Shown: in pieces, positions 33,577 through 42,202 of the stretch
Layout of the letters: each line of letters opens with the position of its first letter
How positions within the stretch are numbered: position 1 is the first letter of the stretch
Assembly (NCBI GenBank): GCA_046756405.1
Contig: JBHHWH010000003.1
Coordinates: 1 to 60,860 of the forward strand
From: JBHHWH01 sp046756405
Lineage (GTDB): Bacteria; Actinomycetota; Acidimicrobiia; Spongiisociales; ZC4RG35
Length of the DNA stretch: 60,860 bases
Direction: 5' to 3'
The notes under the pieces: generated by a model
Seen by the model: the letters and a program-made list of their open reading frames with translations, nothing else
The model's database searches: none
What the model was told of the DNA's origin: nothing
Position numbers and translations under genes: made by a program

Positions 33577-34436
33577 TAGAGTTCCGCCGCATCCTCGTCG
33601 ACGGCGAGCCGGTGACCGTCCACCGGGAGGGTGGGATCCTGGTCACTCCCTCCGGATTGAGGGTGCCCGAGGAGACGGCAGTGCACCTTCCCCCTTGCGA
33701 GCCCACCAAGATCATCGCCTGTCACCTCAACTACCGCAGCCGGGTGGAGGAGTTCGGAGCGACACTGCCTCCGGCCCCCACCTACTTCCACAAGCCCACC
33801 ACCGCCCTCCACGCCCACCGAGGTGAGGTAGTGCGGCCGAAGCGGTGCAAGTACCTCAACTACGAAGGTGAGATCGCCATCGTGATCGGTGAGAGGGCCT
33901 TCGACATCACCCCCGACGAGGCTCCCCACCACATCGCCGGGTACACCATCGGCAACGACTTCGGCCTCCACGATTTCCGTGACACCGATGCCGGGTCGAT
34001 GCTCAGGGTCAAGGGTTCGGATACTCTCTGCCCTCTAGGTCCAGGCCTCGTCACCGACTGGGACTTCCATGACAAGGGGATCCGGACTCTGGTGAACGGT
34101 GAGGTCAAACAGGCTGGTAACACCTCTGAGATGGAATGGACCATGCACTATCTGGTGGCGGACATCGCCCGGACCATGACTCTCCTCCCTGGGGACGTGA
34201 TCCTCAGCGGCACTCCGGCAGGCTCCCGTCCAGTCGAGCCCGGGGATGTGGTCACCGTGGAGGTGGAGGGCCTGGGGGCGCTCACCAACACCGTCGTCGA
34301 GGGAGAGGTGGCGGTGAGAAGCGACTTCGGTGCCCAGCCCTCTGAGTCCGAGGAAGTGCTATCGACGGCCCTAGGCGGTGACTGGGAGTTCCGCGGGATC
34401 AGGCCACCCCGCCGTCCCGGAGAGGAGCACCGATGA
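33573..34436 (+). CDS. Fumarylacetoacetate hydrolase-family protein, HpaG-like
   Basis: 287 residues. The single FAH domain shows NYRSRVEEFG, PTYFHKPTTAL, the metal-binding Glu in NYEGEIAIVIGERAF, and NDFGLHDFRDTDAG. In the homoprotocatechuate pathway HpaG decarboxylates and isomerises the product of HpaE. E. coli HpaG has two such domains in tandem; here there is one, so the protein may do one step or act as a homodimer. It overlaps the PLP decarboxylase and the next gene by ATGA junctions, forming one operon. Confidence 0.85.
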   Translation: MIEFRRILVDGEPVTVHREGGILVTPSGLRVPEETAVHLPPCEPTKIIACHLNYRSRVEEFGATLPPAPTYFHKPTTALHAHRGEVVRPKRCKYLNYEGEIAIVIGERAFDITPDEAPHHIAGYTIGNDFGLHDFRDTDAGSMLRVKGSDTLCPLGPGLVTDWDFHDKGIRTLVNGEVKQAGNTSEMEWTMHYLVADIARTMTLLPGDVILSGTPAGSRPVEPGDVVTVEVEGLGALTNTVVEGEVAVRSDFGAQPSESEEVLSTALGGDWEFRGIRPPRRPGEEHR

Positions 34437-35155
34437 AACCGGTAGTTGGGATAACCACATGGCGGCGCAATATGACCTCCTACTTCGGCGAGGAGAACCT
34501 TCAGACCCTGGCCCACTATTACATCGAGTCGCTACGGGCCATAGGGATCACCCCGCTGATGTATCCCGCGGAGGGGGATCCCAAAGACGCCGGCCAGCTC
34601 GTCGATCTAGTCGACGGAGTCGTCCTCTCCGGTGGCCAGGACGTCGACCCGGCCCTGTACGGCGCCGAGAACACCCACTCCCGCGGTGTGAACTCCGCCG
34701 ACGACCGCTTCGAGATCGCCCTGGTGGAGGCGGCCCGGGAGCGGAACAAGCCCCTGCTGGCCATCTGCCGGGGCATCCAGGTCCTCAATGTGGCTCTCGG
34801 AGGCACCCTCCGCCAGGAGGTCACCTCACCGGGGGGAGTCCATGAGCTGATCGACAAAGAAACCGACCCCGACGAGTTGGTGGCCCGTCGTCACGTCGTC
34901 CGGTTCGAAAAGGGTGCCCGACTTGCCGAGATGTACGGGGCCGACGAGGCCAAAGTGAACACCATCCACCATCAGGGGATTGACCGTCTGGCCGGGGGCC
35001 TGGTGGTGGAGGGTCGGACCGATGACGGACTGATCGAAGCGGTCCGCTACGGCGGGAACTGGTGGGCCCTAGGTGTTCAGTGGCACCCCGAGCGCCTCGA
35101 CGGCGACCACCAGAGGATCTTTGCCCTGTATCGCGAGGCCGTCACTGCGGGTTAG
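34433..35155 (+). CDS. Class I glutamine amidotransferase-like, PuuD-type gamma-glutamyl hydrolase
   Basis: 240 residues. It contains LSGGQDVDPALYG, the nucleophile elbow LLAICRGIQVLN and the His-Glu pair in GVQWHPERL, the catalytic set of gamma-glutamyl-GABA hydrolases (PuuD). These release glutamate from a gamma-glutamylated amine product. In this operon it suggests a glutamylated amine intermediate, as in putrescine catabolism, but no glutamyl-amine ligase is in the window. It starts at an ATGA overlap and ends overlapping the convergent nuclease gene. Confidence 0.86.
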   Translation: MKPVVGITTWRRNMTSYFGEENLQTLAHYYIESLRAIGITPLMYPAEGDPKDAGQLVDLVDGVVLSGGQDVDPALYGAENTHSRGVNSADDRFEIALVEAARERNKPLLAICRGIQVLNVALGGTLRQEVTSPGGVHELIDKETDPDELVARRHVVRFEKGARLAEMYGADEAKVNTIHHQGIDRLAGGLVVEGRTDDGLIEAVRYGGNWWALGVQWHPERLDGDHQRIFALYREAVTAG

Positions 35156-35927
35156 CTAGCAACGCCTCCGCCGCCTGGCCCTCTGAGCATTCCTCGAGGA
35201 CGGGGCAGTAGCGACACCAAGGACCGGCAATCCGCTCCAGGTCGGTACCCGCCTCCCAGGAGCGGCGTACCTGGTTGACCAGCTCCGCGACCTCGGCCGC
35301 CACGTTCATCAGGTCCTCCTCGGAGGGTTGTTCCTCGAACCGCTCCCCGGTGGCCACCGAGACCGCCACCAGCTCCGCCGGCACCTCCTCCCTTGCCAGG
35401 GCCCACAACAGACCGTAGAAGAGGAGCTGGTCCGATGGATCGCCCAGCTCCCCCGTCTTCCAGTCCACCAACCGGTGTCCGCCACGGTCGGGGCGGTAGA
35501 CGGCGTCGATCCGACCCACCAGCTCTAGGTCAGGATCGCTCTCATAATCCAGATCAACCTCAGCCCCCTCGAACCCTTCGTCGGGGAAGGCCACAAAACG
35601 GCGGTACAGGCTCTGAACCTCGCCCACGATCTCCCGCAGCGTCGAAGGCCGGATCCCCAGATCGCCCATCTGATTGGTGAGGTTGGAAGCCCCGATCTCC
35701 TCCCGGCACACCTGCTCGAATTCCCCGTCGGAGATAGGACCTTCCCTCAGGTGCCGGCTGAAGATGCGGTGGGCCAGGCCGCCAGTGAATCCGGCCCGGC
35801 TCGGCTTCCCGTAGTAGCCCCGGAAACGTGCCGCAGCCCGCTCCGGGCACTCCCTCCAGGTGACGTAGGTCGAGGCGGAGACCTTCAGCGGCTCACCGGG
35901 AATCACTGGGGGTATTTGCACAACCAT
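35142..35927 (-). CDS. PD-(D/E)XK nuclease, RecB/Cas4-like
   Basis: 261 residues. The core is ELVGRIDAVYR followed by GHRLVDWKTGELGD, the Asp...Asp-Trp-Lys pattern of RecB-family nucleases. A first cysteine sits in WRECPERA near the N-terminus, and the C-terminus has CRYCPVLEEC; the four cysteines match the iron-sulphur site of AddB/Cas4-like nucleases. It probably processes DNA ends. No CRISPR array or cas gene is nearby. The start has TACGCT 9 nt upstream with no SD. Confidence 0.84.
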   Translation of the reverse strand: MVVQIPPVIPGEPLKVSASTYVTWRECPERAAARFRGYYGKPSRAGFTGGLAHRIFSRHLREGPISDGEFEQVCREEIGASNLTNQMGDLGIRPSTLREIVGEVQSLYRRFVAFPDEGFEGAEVDLDYESDPDLELVGRIDAVYRPDRGGHRLVDWKTGELGDPSDQLLFYGLLWALAREEVPAELVAVSVATGERFEEQPSEEDLMNVAAEVAELVNQVRRSWEAGTDLERIAGPWCRYCPVLEECSEGQAAEALLANPQ

Positions 35928-35936
35928 CGCAGAACC

Positions 35937-35942
35937 AGCGTA
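35937..35942 (-). promoter_or_regulatory. Leaderless -10 box for the RecB-like nuclease gene
   Basis: TACGCT on the minus strand, 9 nt before the ATG; no SD. Confidence 0.5.
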
Positions 35943-36036
35943 TACCGTGGAGCCGGTCGGGAACTTCGGCTACGGCTTTGTCGTCATTAGCATTGCCCCT
36001 CCAGGGAAGCGGGTCGGTTAGGGGCGACCCATCTTC

Positions 36037-37944
36037 ATGAAAAAGCACTCCACCTTCGGGATACATCCACTCCTCGCGGCCTTGATCGTCGTCGCAGGCC
36101 TTTACGGCCTGATCTTCGCTGCGTACGGGATAAGCCGCTGGAGCTCAGCAGGAGAGGTCCTCGGCCGAGTGGAGGTGGCAGGAGTTCAACTCGGCGGGCT
36201 CGACCACGAACTGGCCATCACCGAAGTGACCGGCCTGGAGGACGAGCTGCGCGCCAGGACCGCCCAGTTCAAACTCAACGGGGAGACTGTCATCCTCAAC
36301 CCCGCCGAAGTCGCCTTCGACATCGACGAGCAGGCAATCGTCGACGAGGCGATGCGGCTGGGCCGTGAAGGCAACGCCGTGGCCCAGTTCCTGTGGTGGC
36401 TGAACCATCTCTTCTCGTCGGAGACGGTGCAGCTTCGTGGCTCGATCGACATCGAGGCGGTAGAGGAGGTCTTTGACACGTGGGAGAAGGAGGTCATCGC
36501 CACCCCCGCCGAACACGGCGGCATCATCCTCGACAACCGCCAGCCCACTGCCATATACCCCCAGGCCGGGATCGGTATCGACCGCGAACCGGCGGCCGCC
36601 ATCATCCTGGACACCTTTCTCGGTGGCTCTTCGCACAACTCGGAGCTTCCCACCAAACCGGTGACCCCTGCTCTCACCAGCGAGGACATCGATCGTGCCC
36701 TCGCCGAAGCGCGGAGGCTGCTCAGCGCTCCTATCCGAATGACCTACGACGGCCTGGAAGCTACCTTCACCGTGGCCCAGCTCACTTCGGCCTTCCGCTC
36801 CGAGACTATCCTGGACGGACAGCCCCGCATCGTCCACTCCTTCGACCCGGAGATCATCGACACCTACCTGGAGCCGATTCGCTCCGAGTTCGAAGCAGAG
36901 CCGGTGGACGCCGAGTTCGCCATCGTCGGGGACACGATCACCATCGTCCCCGGCAAGAAGGGAACCCGCATAGACGAGGTCGAGACCGCCGTCCGGCTCT
37001 ACCGGGCGGGGCTCACCAGCTCGAGGGTCGGCGAGCTGCCCCTGGTCGAAGACGCCGACCCGGAGATCACCACCGAGTACCTTGAGAGCCTGGGTATTGA
37101 GCACCTGGTCTCATCGTTCACCACTTACCACTCCTGCTGCCAGTCCCGCGTCAAGAACATCCACCTGATAGCGGACACCATCGACATGGCCATCGTCAGG
37201 CCCGGAGAGGTGTTCAGCATCAACGAGTTCGTCGGTCAGCGAACCGCCGAAAAAGGGTACGTCCCGGCAGGAACCATCATCGGTGGACAGCTAGTCGACA
37301 CCGTGGGTGGAGGGGTCAGCCAGTTCGCCACCACCTTTTACAACGCGGTCTTCTGGGGCGGATACGAAGATGTAGAGCATTCACCCCACTCCTACTACTT
37401 CACCCGCTATCCGGAAGGGATCGAAGCCACGATCAACTGGCGGGTTCCCGACCTGAAGTTCCGCAACAACACCGACAAGGCGATCCTCTTGGATACCCAA
37501 TACACCGACACTTCGATCACGGTGCGGATCTTCGGATCCAATGACGGGCGGGTTGTCAAAGGCGAGCAACGGCACGGGAACCTTCACATAGAGGTGGTCT
37601 CGGAGGGGGGACCCAACGCCCTATGGATCGAAGGAACCGTATCCGGCCGGTTCGCCAGGAAGGACCCGCCGCCACCCAAGTTCGTGCCCAACCCCAGTCT
37701 GGTGCCTGGGGAACAGGTCGAAGTCCAGGGCGAGCGGGAAGGTTGGAGCGTTCGGGTGACCCGGCGCATCCTGCGTGGCGGTGTCGAGCTGGTGGAAGAG
37801 CAGGAGTGGCTTGTTACCTACCGTCCCCAGTTCGCGGTCTACGAGGTGCACCCCTGCATGATCCCGCCGGAGGATCCGGCGGACACGACCGTGCCCTGTC
37901 CGACGACGACTACAGTCCCCTTGAGCACCACGACCACCGGTTAG
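36037..37944 (+). CDS. VanW-family membrane-anchored protein
   Basis: 635 residues. An N-terminal membrane helix (about 10-30) anchors a large extracellular part. Two YoaR-like (PG_binding_4-type) domains fill roughly 45-330, and the VanW domain follows, with ASGVFSINEFVGQ-like VFSINEFVGQRTAEKGYV, GGGVSQFATTFYNAVFWGG and HSPHSYYFTRYPEG. A beta domain (EREGWSVRVTRRILRGGV) and a Thr-rich tail end the protein. VanW proteins occur near vancomycin-resistance and cell-wall genes but the activity is unknown. The ATG is preceded by a ~110-nt leader. Confidence 0.92.
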   Translation: MKKHSTFGIHPLLAALIVVAGLYGLIFAAYGISRWSSAGEVLGRVEVAGVQLGGLDHELAITEVTGLEDELRARTAQFKLNGETVILNPAEVAFDIDEQAIVDEAMRLGREGNAVAQFLWWLNHLFSSETVQLRGSIDIEAVEEVFDTWEKEVIATPAEHGGIILDNRQPTAIYPQAGIGIDREPAAAIILDTFLGGSSHNSELPTKPVTPALTSEDIDRALAEARRLLSAPIRMTYDGLEATFTVAQLTSAFRSETILDGQPRIVHSFDPEIIDTYLEPIRSEFEAEPVDAEFAIVGDTITIVPGKKGTRIDEVETAVRLYRAGLTSSRVGELPLVEDADPEITTEYLESLGIEHLVSSFTTYHSCCQSRVKNIHLIADTIDMAIVRPGEVFSINEFVGQRTAEKGYVPAGTIIGGQLVDTVGGGVSQFATTFYNAVFWGGYEDVEHSPHSYYFTRYPEGIEATINWRVPDLKFRNNTDKAILLDTQYTDTSITVRIFGSNDGRVVKGEQRHGNLHIEVVSEGGPNALWIEGTVSGRFARKDPPPPKFVPNPSLVPGEQVEVQGEREGWSVRVTRRILRGGVELVEEQEWLVTYRPQFAVYEVHPCMIPPEDPADTTVPCPTTTTVPLSTTTTG

Positions 37945-37947
37945 GGC

Positions 37948-38247
37948 CTAATCCTCCTCACCAGCGTAGTGGCGGAGAAACGTGTGAATCACCTGCTCTA
38001 CGGCCCCGGCGCTCTCCTCGTCCCAGCCCTCGCGGCGACGTACGGTGACCGTGTTGGACAGAACGTAGATATGGTCGATGCCGAGGTCGAGGCTGAACAG
38101 GCGCTCGGCTAGCAACGCCACCACCCCGTCGACTTCGACTCCGGGAGTGATCGCGTATCCGTCTTGTCCCGTGAAGCTGCGGTCGGTGTCGACGATCAGT
38201 ACCCCGTCGAGGACCACCGACTCGTTGATTTCTACGTCTTGACCCAT
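37948..38247 (-). CDS. Conserved-looking hypothetical protein
   Basis: 99 residues, not recognised. It begins MGQDVEINESVVLDGVL and ends with a helical region, FLRHYAGEED; no signal peptide, membrane segment or Cys pair. Its ATG has TACGAT 9 nt upstream, placed directly after the pyruvate kinase stop, and no SD. Codon use and a clean promoter support it as real. It ends 4 nt from the VanW stop in convergent orientation. Confidence 0.7.
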   Translation of the reverse strand: MGQDVEINESVVLDGVLIVDTDRSFTGQDGYAITPGVEVDGVVALLAERLFSLDLGIDHIYVLSNTVTVRRREGWDEESAGAVEQVIHTFLRHYAGEED

Positions 38248-38256
38248 GGCCGCCAG

Positions 38257-38262
38257 ATCGTA
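38257..38262 (-). promoter_or_regulatory. Leaderless -10 box for the 99-residue hypothetical gene
   Basis: TACGAT on the minus strand, 9 nt before the ATG at 38247; the box lies two bases after the pyruvate kinase stop. Confidence 0.5.
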
Positions 38263-38263
38263 C

Positions 38264-39697
38264 TCACCCTCCGAGGCCGCCCGAAACCTCGCCTATCCGA
38301 TGCACCTTCACCATGTTCGTGGAGGCCCGTATGTTGGGTGGGACTCCGGCCACCATGACCACCGCTTCGCCCCGGTCGGCGATGCCTTCGACAGCCAGGA
38401 TCTCCGCGGCGCTGGCAATCTCGTCGTCAGTAAAGTCGCGGCGTTGAAAGGAGTGGGGATGGACCCCCCACATCACGGCCATGCGCCGTCGGGTCACCGG
38501 GTTGGGGGTGAAGGCGACCACCCTCTGCGTGGGTCGATACTTGGATATCAGCCGGGCGGTGTTACCGGTCTCGGTAAAGGCGACGATGGTTCGGGCTCGG
38601 ATGTTGGCCGCGATCTCGGTGGCTGCCTGGGCCACCGCGGAAGCCACTTGGTTCTCGTCACCGAGGAAGGCCACCGGGTGAGCGCCCCGGGATCCGAGGG
38701 TGCCCTCCTCCACCTCGAGACAAATCCGGGCCATGGCCTGCACGGTCTCGATCGGGTATTCGCCGACCGCGGTCTCGCCCGACAGCATCACCGCGTCGGT
38801 GCCTCCCATCACCGCGTTAGCCACGTCGGTCACCTCCGCTCGGGTGGGTCGCGGACTGTGGGTCATCGACTCCAGCATCTCGGTGGCTGTCACCGAGATC
38901 ACCCCGGCGGCGTTGGCCCGCCCCAAGATGTCCGCCTGGATGAGCGGTATCCGCTCCAGGGGAAGCTGAACTCCCAGGTCACCCCGGGCGACCATCACCC
39001 CGAAGGAGGCGGCGATGATGCTGTCCAGGTTGCGCAAGGCTTGGGGGAGTTCGATCTTGGCGATCACCGGCACGTCTCCGGCGAGGGTCCGTACGTTCTC
39101 GACGTCCCTCCCCGTGCGCACGAACGAGGCCGCCACGAAGTCGACCCCCAGCTCCTTGCCCAGAGCAAGGTCCTCCTCATCCTTGGGGGTGATGTTCTCC
39201 ACCGAGAGGATGCTGTCGGGGAACGCCACGCCCTTGTTGTCGGAGACCTCACCTCCTTCCAAGACCGCGGCGCGTAGCGAATGGTCGGTGACACCGACCA
39301 CCTCCAGGGTCACCAGCCCATCGGCGACCAGAACTCGATGACCGGGACGGACGTCCTCCAGGAGACGGTCGTAGCCGACGGGGATCTCCGTAGCAGAGCC
39401 CTCTCCCATACCGGGAAGAAGGTCCACCTCAGTACCGGTTTCCAGAACCACTGCGCCGCGAGGGAAGGTGCCGACCCGCAATTTGGGGCCCTGGATGTCC
39501 TGCATCACCGCCACCGCACGGCCGGTCTCGTCGGCAGCGTCGCGAAGCCAGGTGTAAAGGGTTCGATGGAAGTCGTGGTCCCCATGGGAGAAGTTGAGAC
39601 GGGCGACGTCTATGCCGGCCTCCATCAGAGCCCGCACCGACTCGAGGTCGGCGACGGCGGGGCCGAGGGTGGCGATGATCTTCGTCTGGCGTTGCAT
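38264..39697 (-). CDS. pyk: Pyruvate kinase
   Basis: 477 residues. It shows TKIIATLGPAV at the start, RLNFSHGDHDFH, MQDIQGPKLRVG, the catalytic MVARGDLGVQLPLERIP and SVTATEMLESMTHSPRPTRA. It makes pyruvate and ATP in glycolysis. The C-terminal domain has the SGETAVGEYPIETV loop of typical bacterial enzymes. TAGCTT is 10 nt before the ATG, slightly beyond the usual leaderless spacing. Downstream are the tungstate-type ABC genes on the same strand, but upstream of it. Confidence 0.97.
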   Translation of the reverse strand: MQRQTKIIATLGPAVADLESVRALMEAGIDVARLNFSHGDHDFHRTLYTWLRDAADETGRAVAVMQDIQGPKLRVGTFPRGAVVLETGTEVDLLPGMGEGSATEIPVGYDRLLEDVRPGHRVLVADGLVTLEVVGVTDHSLRAAVLEGGEVSDNKGVAFPDSILSVENITPKDEEDLALGKELGVDFVAASFVRTGRDVENVRTLAGDVPVIAKIELPQALRNLDSIIAASFGVMVARGDLGVQLPLERIPLIQADILGRANAAGVISVTATEMLESMTHSPRPTRAEVTDVANAVMGGTDAVMLSGETAVGEYPIETVQAMARICLEVEEGTLGSRGAHPVAFLGDENQVASAVAQAATEIAANIRARTIVAFTETGNTARLISKYRPTQRVVAFTPNPVTRRRMAVMWGVHPHSFQRRDFTDDEIASAAEILAVEGIADRGEAVVMVAGVPPNIRASTNMVKVHRIGEVSGGLGG

Positions 39698-39707
39698 GTA
39701 CTTCGCG

Positions 39708-39713
39708 AAGCTA
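39708..39713 (-). promoter_or_regulatory. Possible leaderless -10 box for pyk
   Basis: TAGCTT on the minus strand, 10 nt before the pyk ATG. The spacing is one base longer than in the other cases. Confidence 0.35.
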
Positions 39714-39721
39714 CTGCCAAC

Positions 39722-40510
39722 CTACGGCTGGTAGACGATTTCACCGAATAACTCTTCGTCGGCCACCTGAATCGCTGTCCGGCCCTCAGCCGAGGTGAGC
39801 CAGTCGAAGAAGGCCTCTGCCGCTGTCCCTTGGCCCGAGGATGCGCTCACCATGGCGGTGTAGGGGTTGTCGAGGCCGGCCCGATCTACCTCCAGATCGA
39901 CGATCGAGATGGTGTCGCGGGCAGCTAGATAGGCGCCGTATTCGGCCAGAGTCACCCCGCCGGCTTGATCGGCGATGAGCAGAGTGGGACCCATGCCCTG
40001 GCCGGTGACGATGTACCAGGGCTGTCCGGCAGGGTCGAGGCCTGCCTCCTGCCAGCTCTCCACCTCCTTGTCATGGGTCCCGGAACCGTCACCGCGGGAG
40101 ACGAAGGTGATTCCGGCAAGGTGCACCTCCCGCAGTATCTCCGGGAGCTCCCGACCCTGGAACCGCGACTTCAGCTCTGGTGGTCCGACAAGGACGAACC
40201 GGGAGGCGAAGACCGTGGCTGCGGCCGAGGCCAAGCCGTCGGCAACGTATTCGGCCTCCTGTTCCGGAGCGTGGGTGATGGTGACGTCTGCTGCGCCGTC
40301 GCGTCCCAGTTCCAAGGCGAGGCGGGTGGGCTGGCCGACGATGGAGATCCGGATGCCCGGGTGGGTCTCCTCGAAGCTTGCGGCCACCCTGTCCAGCAGA
40401 CCCGAGTCCACCACAGTGGTGCCGGCGGCAACGATCACCCGTTCCGCCCCTCCCGAGCAGGCGGCAAGGAGCATCGCCGTCGCGGCGAAGATCGCCACCA
40501 GGCGCCTCAC
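39722..40510 (-). CDS. tupA: Tungstate-type ABC transporter substrate-binding lipoprotein
   Basis: 262 residues from GTG 40510, which overlaps the ATPase stop as GTGA; the frame is open further but into low-complexity. The signal peptide ends with a lipobox, AMLLAACSGG. The TupA pattern is present: VVDSGLLDRVAASFEETHPG, GAADVTITHAPEQEAEYV, FVLVGPPELK, SRGDGSGTHDKEVESW and GMGPTLLIADQ. It should capture tungstate or molybdate outside the cell and deliver it to TupB. Tungstate rather than molybdate is suggested by resemblance, not proven. Its N-terminal TTVV deviates from the common TTTS. Confidence 0.86.
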   Translation of the reverse strand: MRRLVAIFAATAMLLAACSGGAERVIVAAGTTVVDSGLLDRVAASFEETHPGIRISIVGQPTRLALELGRDGAADVTITHAPEQEAEYVADGLASAAATVFASRFVLVGPPELKSRFQGRELPEILREVHLAGITFVSRGDGSGTHDKEVESWQEAGLDPAGQPWYIVTGQGMGPTLLIADQAGGVTLAEYGAYLAARDTISIVDLEVDRAGLDNPYTAMVSASSGQGTAAEAFFDWLTSAEGRTAIQVADEELFGEIVYQP

Positions 40511-41469
40511 GCCGGGACCACCACCACCGAGGTCGCCTTCACCGACAGCGTCACCTCGCTGCCCGGCTCCAGAGCGAGTTCCTCCAGGGCCCCCGGGGTG
40601 AGAAGGGCCACCACCGGCTGGCCGACGTCCACTTTCACCTCCACCAGGTGGGCCCGGCGACGAACCTCGGCCACCCGTCCTTGCCACCGGTTACGTGGCG
40701 AGCCCGGTCCGGTCGAGGGAGGCGAGACCGCCACCGCTTCGGCGCCGAACAGGGCTCGGGCGTGGCCTTCGACTTCACCCCTTCCCACCACCTTGATGGC
40801 CTGAGACTCAACCACGGTGAGACCGTCGGTACGGGTCGCGGTTCCGTCGATGACGTTGCGCACTCCCAGGACCCAGGCCACGGCAGTATCGGCGGGTCCG
40901 GTCAGCACCTCGACCAAGGGTCCCTGCTGGAGGAGCCGACCCGAGGAGATCACCGCGATCCGGTCGGCCAGGGCCACGGCCACGTCGAGGTCGTGGGTGA
41001 CCACCACCACGCTGCGTCCCTCCAGGGCGGAGGCCACCTCTGTCAGAACCCGATCCCGGTCGGCCCGGTCCACGGCGGAGAGGGGCTCGTCGAGGAGGAC
41101 CCACTCCTCGTCGTGGGCCAGGGTCCTAGCCAGGGCGAGGCGCTGCCGCTCCCCACCGGAGAGGTTCTGGACTGGAGACGAGAGCAGGTCGCCTACTCCG
41201 AGACGTTGGGCCAACTGGGCGGCCCAAGCGGTCTGCTCTTCGTCGAGGCCCAGACCTAGGTTCCATCCGGCGGTGCCGCGGAACAGGTAAGGGTGTTGAG
41301 GTAGGTAGTGGCAGTCGAGGTGGCGTTCGGAGTCGAGTCCGGCGAGGCGACGAAGGAGGGTGGTCTTACCAGCACCGTTGGGCCCGTAGAGGACGGTGAC
41401 CTGACCCGGTTCGAGGACAAGACCCTCGACGTCCACCACCCCTGGGACGCGGATGTCGAAGCCGGTCAT
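40507..41469 (-). CDS. tupC: Tungstate-type ABC transporter ATP-binding protein with TOBE domain
   Basis: 320 residues. Walker A YGPNGAGKTTLLRR near residue 28, signature NLSGGERQRLALARTLA, Walker B VLLDEPLSAVD and the H-loop VVVTHDLDVA are intact. A C-terminal ~65-residue TOBE-like domain (HLVEVKVDVGQPVVALLT) is typical of molybdate and tungstate importers, where it may bind the oxyanion and inhibit transport when it is plentiful. It overlaps the permease stop by ATGA and the lipoprotein start by GTGA. Confidence 0.9.
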   Translation of the reverse strand: MTGFDIRVPGVVDVEGLVLEPGQVTVLYGPNGAGKTTLLRRLAGLDSERHLDCHYLPQHPYLFRGTAGWNLGLGLDEEQTAWAAQLAQRLGVGDLLSSPVQNLSGGERQRLALARTLAHDEEWVLLDEPLSAVDRADRDRVLTEVASALEGRSVVVVTHDLDVAVALADRIAVISSGRLLQQGPLVEVLTGPADTAVAWVLGVRNVIDGTATRTDGLTVVESQAIKVVGRGEVEGHARALFGAEAVAVSPPSTGPGSPRNRWQGRVAEVRRRAHLVEVKVDVGQPVVALLTPGALEELALEPGSEVTLSVKATSVVVVPA

Positions 41470-42164
41470 GGGCCTACCGGCCGCTGCCCCCAGCGGCTGA
41501 GGGCGAGGTTCACCACCAGGGAGAGGAACAGCAGGACGATCCCGGCGGCCACCGCCGCACCGAAGCGAGCCTGACGCGCCTCCTGGACAATGAGGGTGGT
41601 CAACACCCGGGTCTCGTCAAGGATGTTGCCCCCGATTATGAGCACCGCCCCCACCTCGGCGATGACCCGCCCAAACGAGGCCACCACCGCGGCGGCCACT
41701 CCCGAGCCGGCCTCCATCACCGCCACTCTCCCCTTCAGCCACCGTCGAAGCCGTAGAGCTTCGAGCTGTTCCAGGGCGGCGGGAGGTAGCCCGGACACCG
41801 CACCAGCGGTGACTCCTGCGGCGATCGGTGTGGCGAGGAGGAACTGGGCGATGACCATGGCGGTGGGGGTAAACACCAGTCCCAGGCCGCCAAAGGGTCC
41901 CTGATCCCAGAAGAGGAGCAGCAGAAACAGCCCCACCAGCACCGGGGGCAGGCCCATGCCCACATTCACGCCGAGGCGGAGGACACCCCGACCCCGGAAT
42001 CGGCCCAGGGCCAAGGAGACGCCCAGGGGAACGCCCACGACCACTCCGAGGATCGTGGCTATGACACTGACCACCAAGGTCAGCCCCACCACCCGGCCCA
42101 GGGCAGGGTCGAAGCTGACGATCATGCGGAACGCCTCGGAGAGAACCTGACCTATGAAGTCCAT
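41466..42164 (-). CDS. tupB: Tungstate-type ABC transporter permease
   Basis: 232 residues with about five or six membrane helices. The EAA-like coupling region is LPPAALEQLEALRLRRWLKG, and FGRVIAEVGAVLIIGGNI is the TupB motif. It is the first gene of the tupBCA operon. A weak -10, TATCCT, is 14 nt before the ATG, and GAGGTG lies 3 nt before it as an SD. gatB ends 38 nt upstream on the same strand. Confidence 0.9.
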   Translation of the reverse strand: MDFIGQVLSEAFRMIVSFDPALGRVVGLTLVVSVIATILGVVVGVPLGVSLALGRFRGRGVLRLGVNVGMGLPPVLVGLFLLLLFWDQGPFGGLGLVFTPTAMVIAQFLLATPIAAGVTAGAVSGLPPAALEQLEALRLRRWLKGRVAVMEAGSGVAAAVVASFGRVIAEVGAVLIIGGNILDETRVLTTLIVQEARQARFGAAVAAGIVLLFLSLVVNLALSRWGQRPVGP

Positions 42165-42202
42165 AGCACCTCGGGGCGAGGATAGAAGGGCGGGGTCCCC
42201 GA

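Noticed and set aside
35142..35927. Cas4 of a CRISPR system
   Set aside because: The cysteine pattern fits Cas4/AddB generally, but no array or other cas gene is present.
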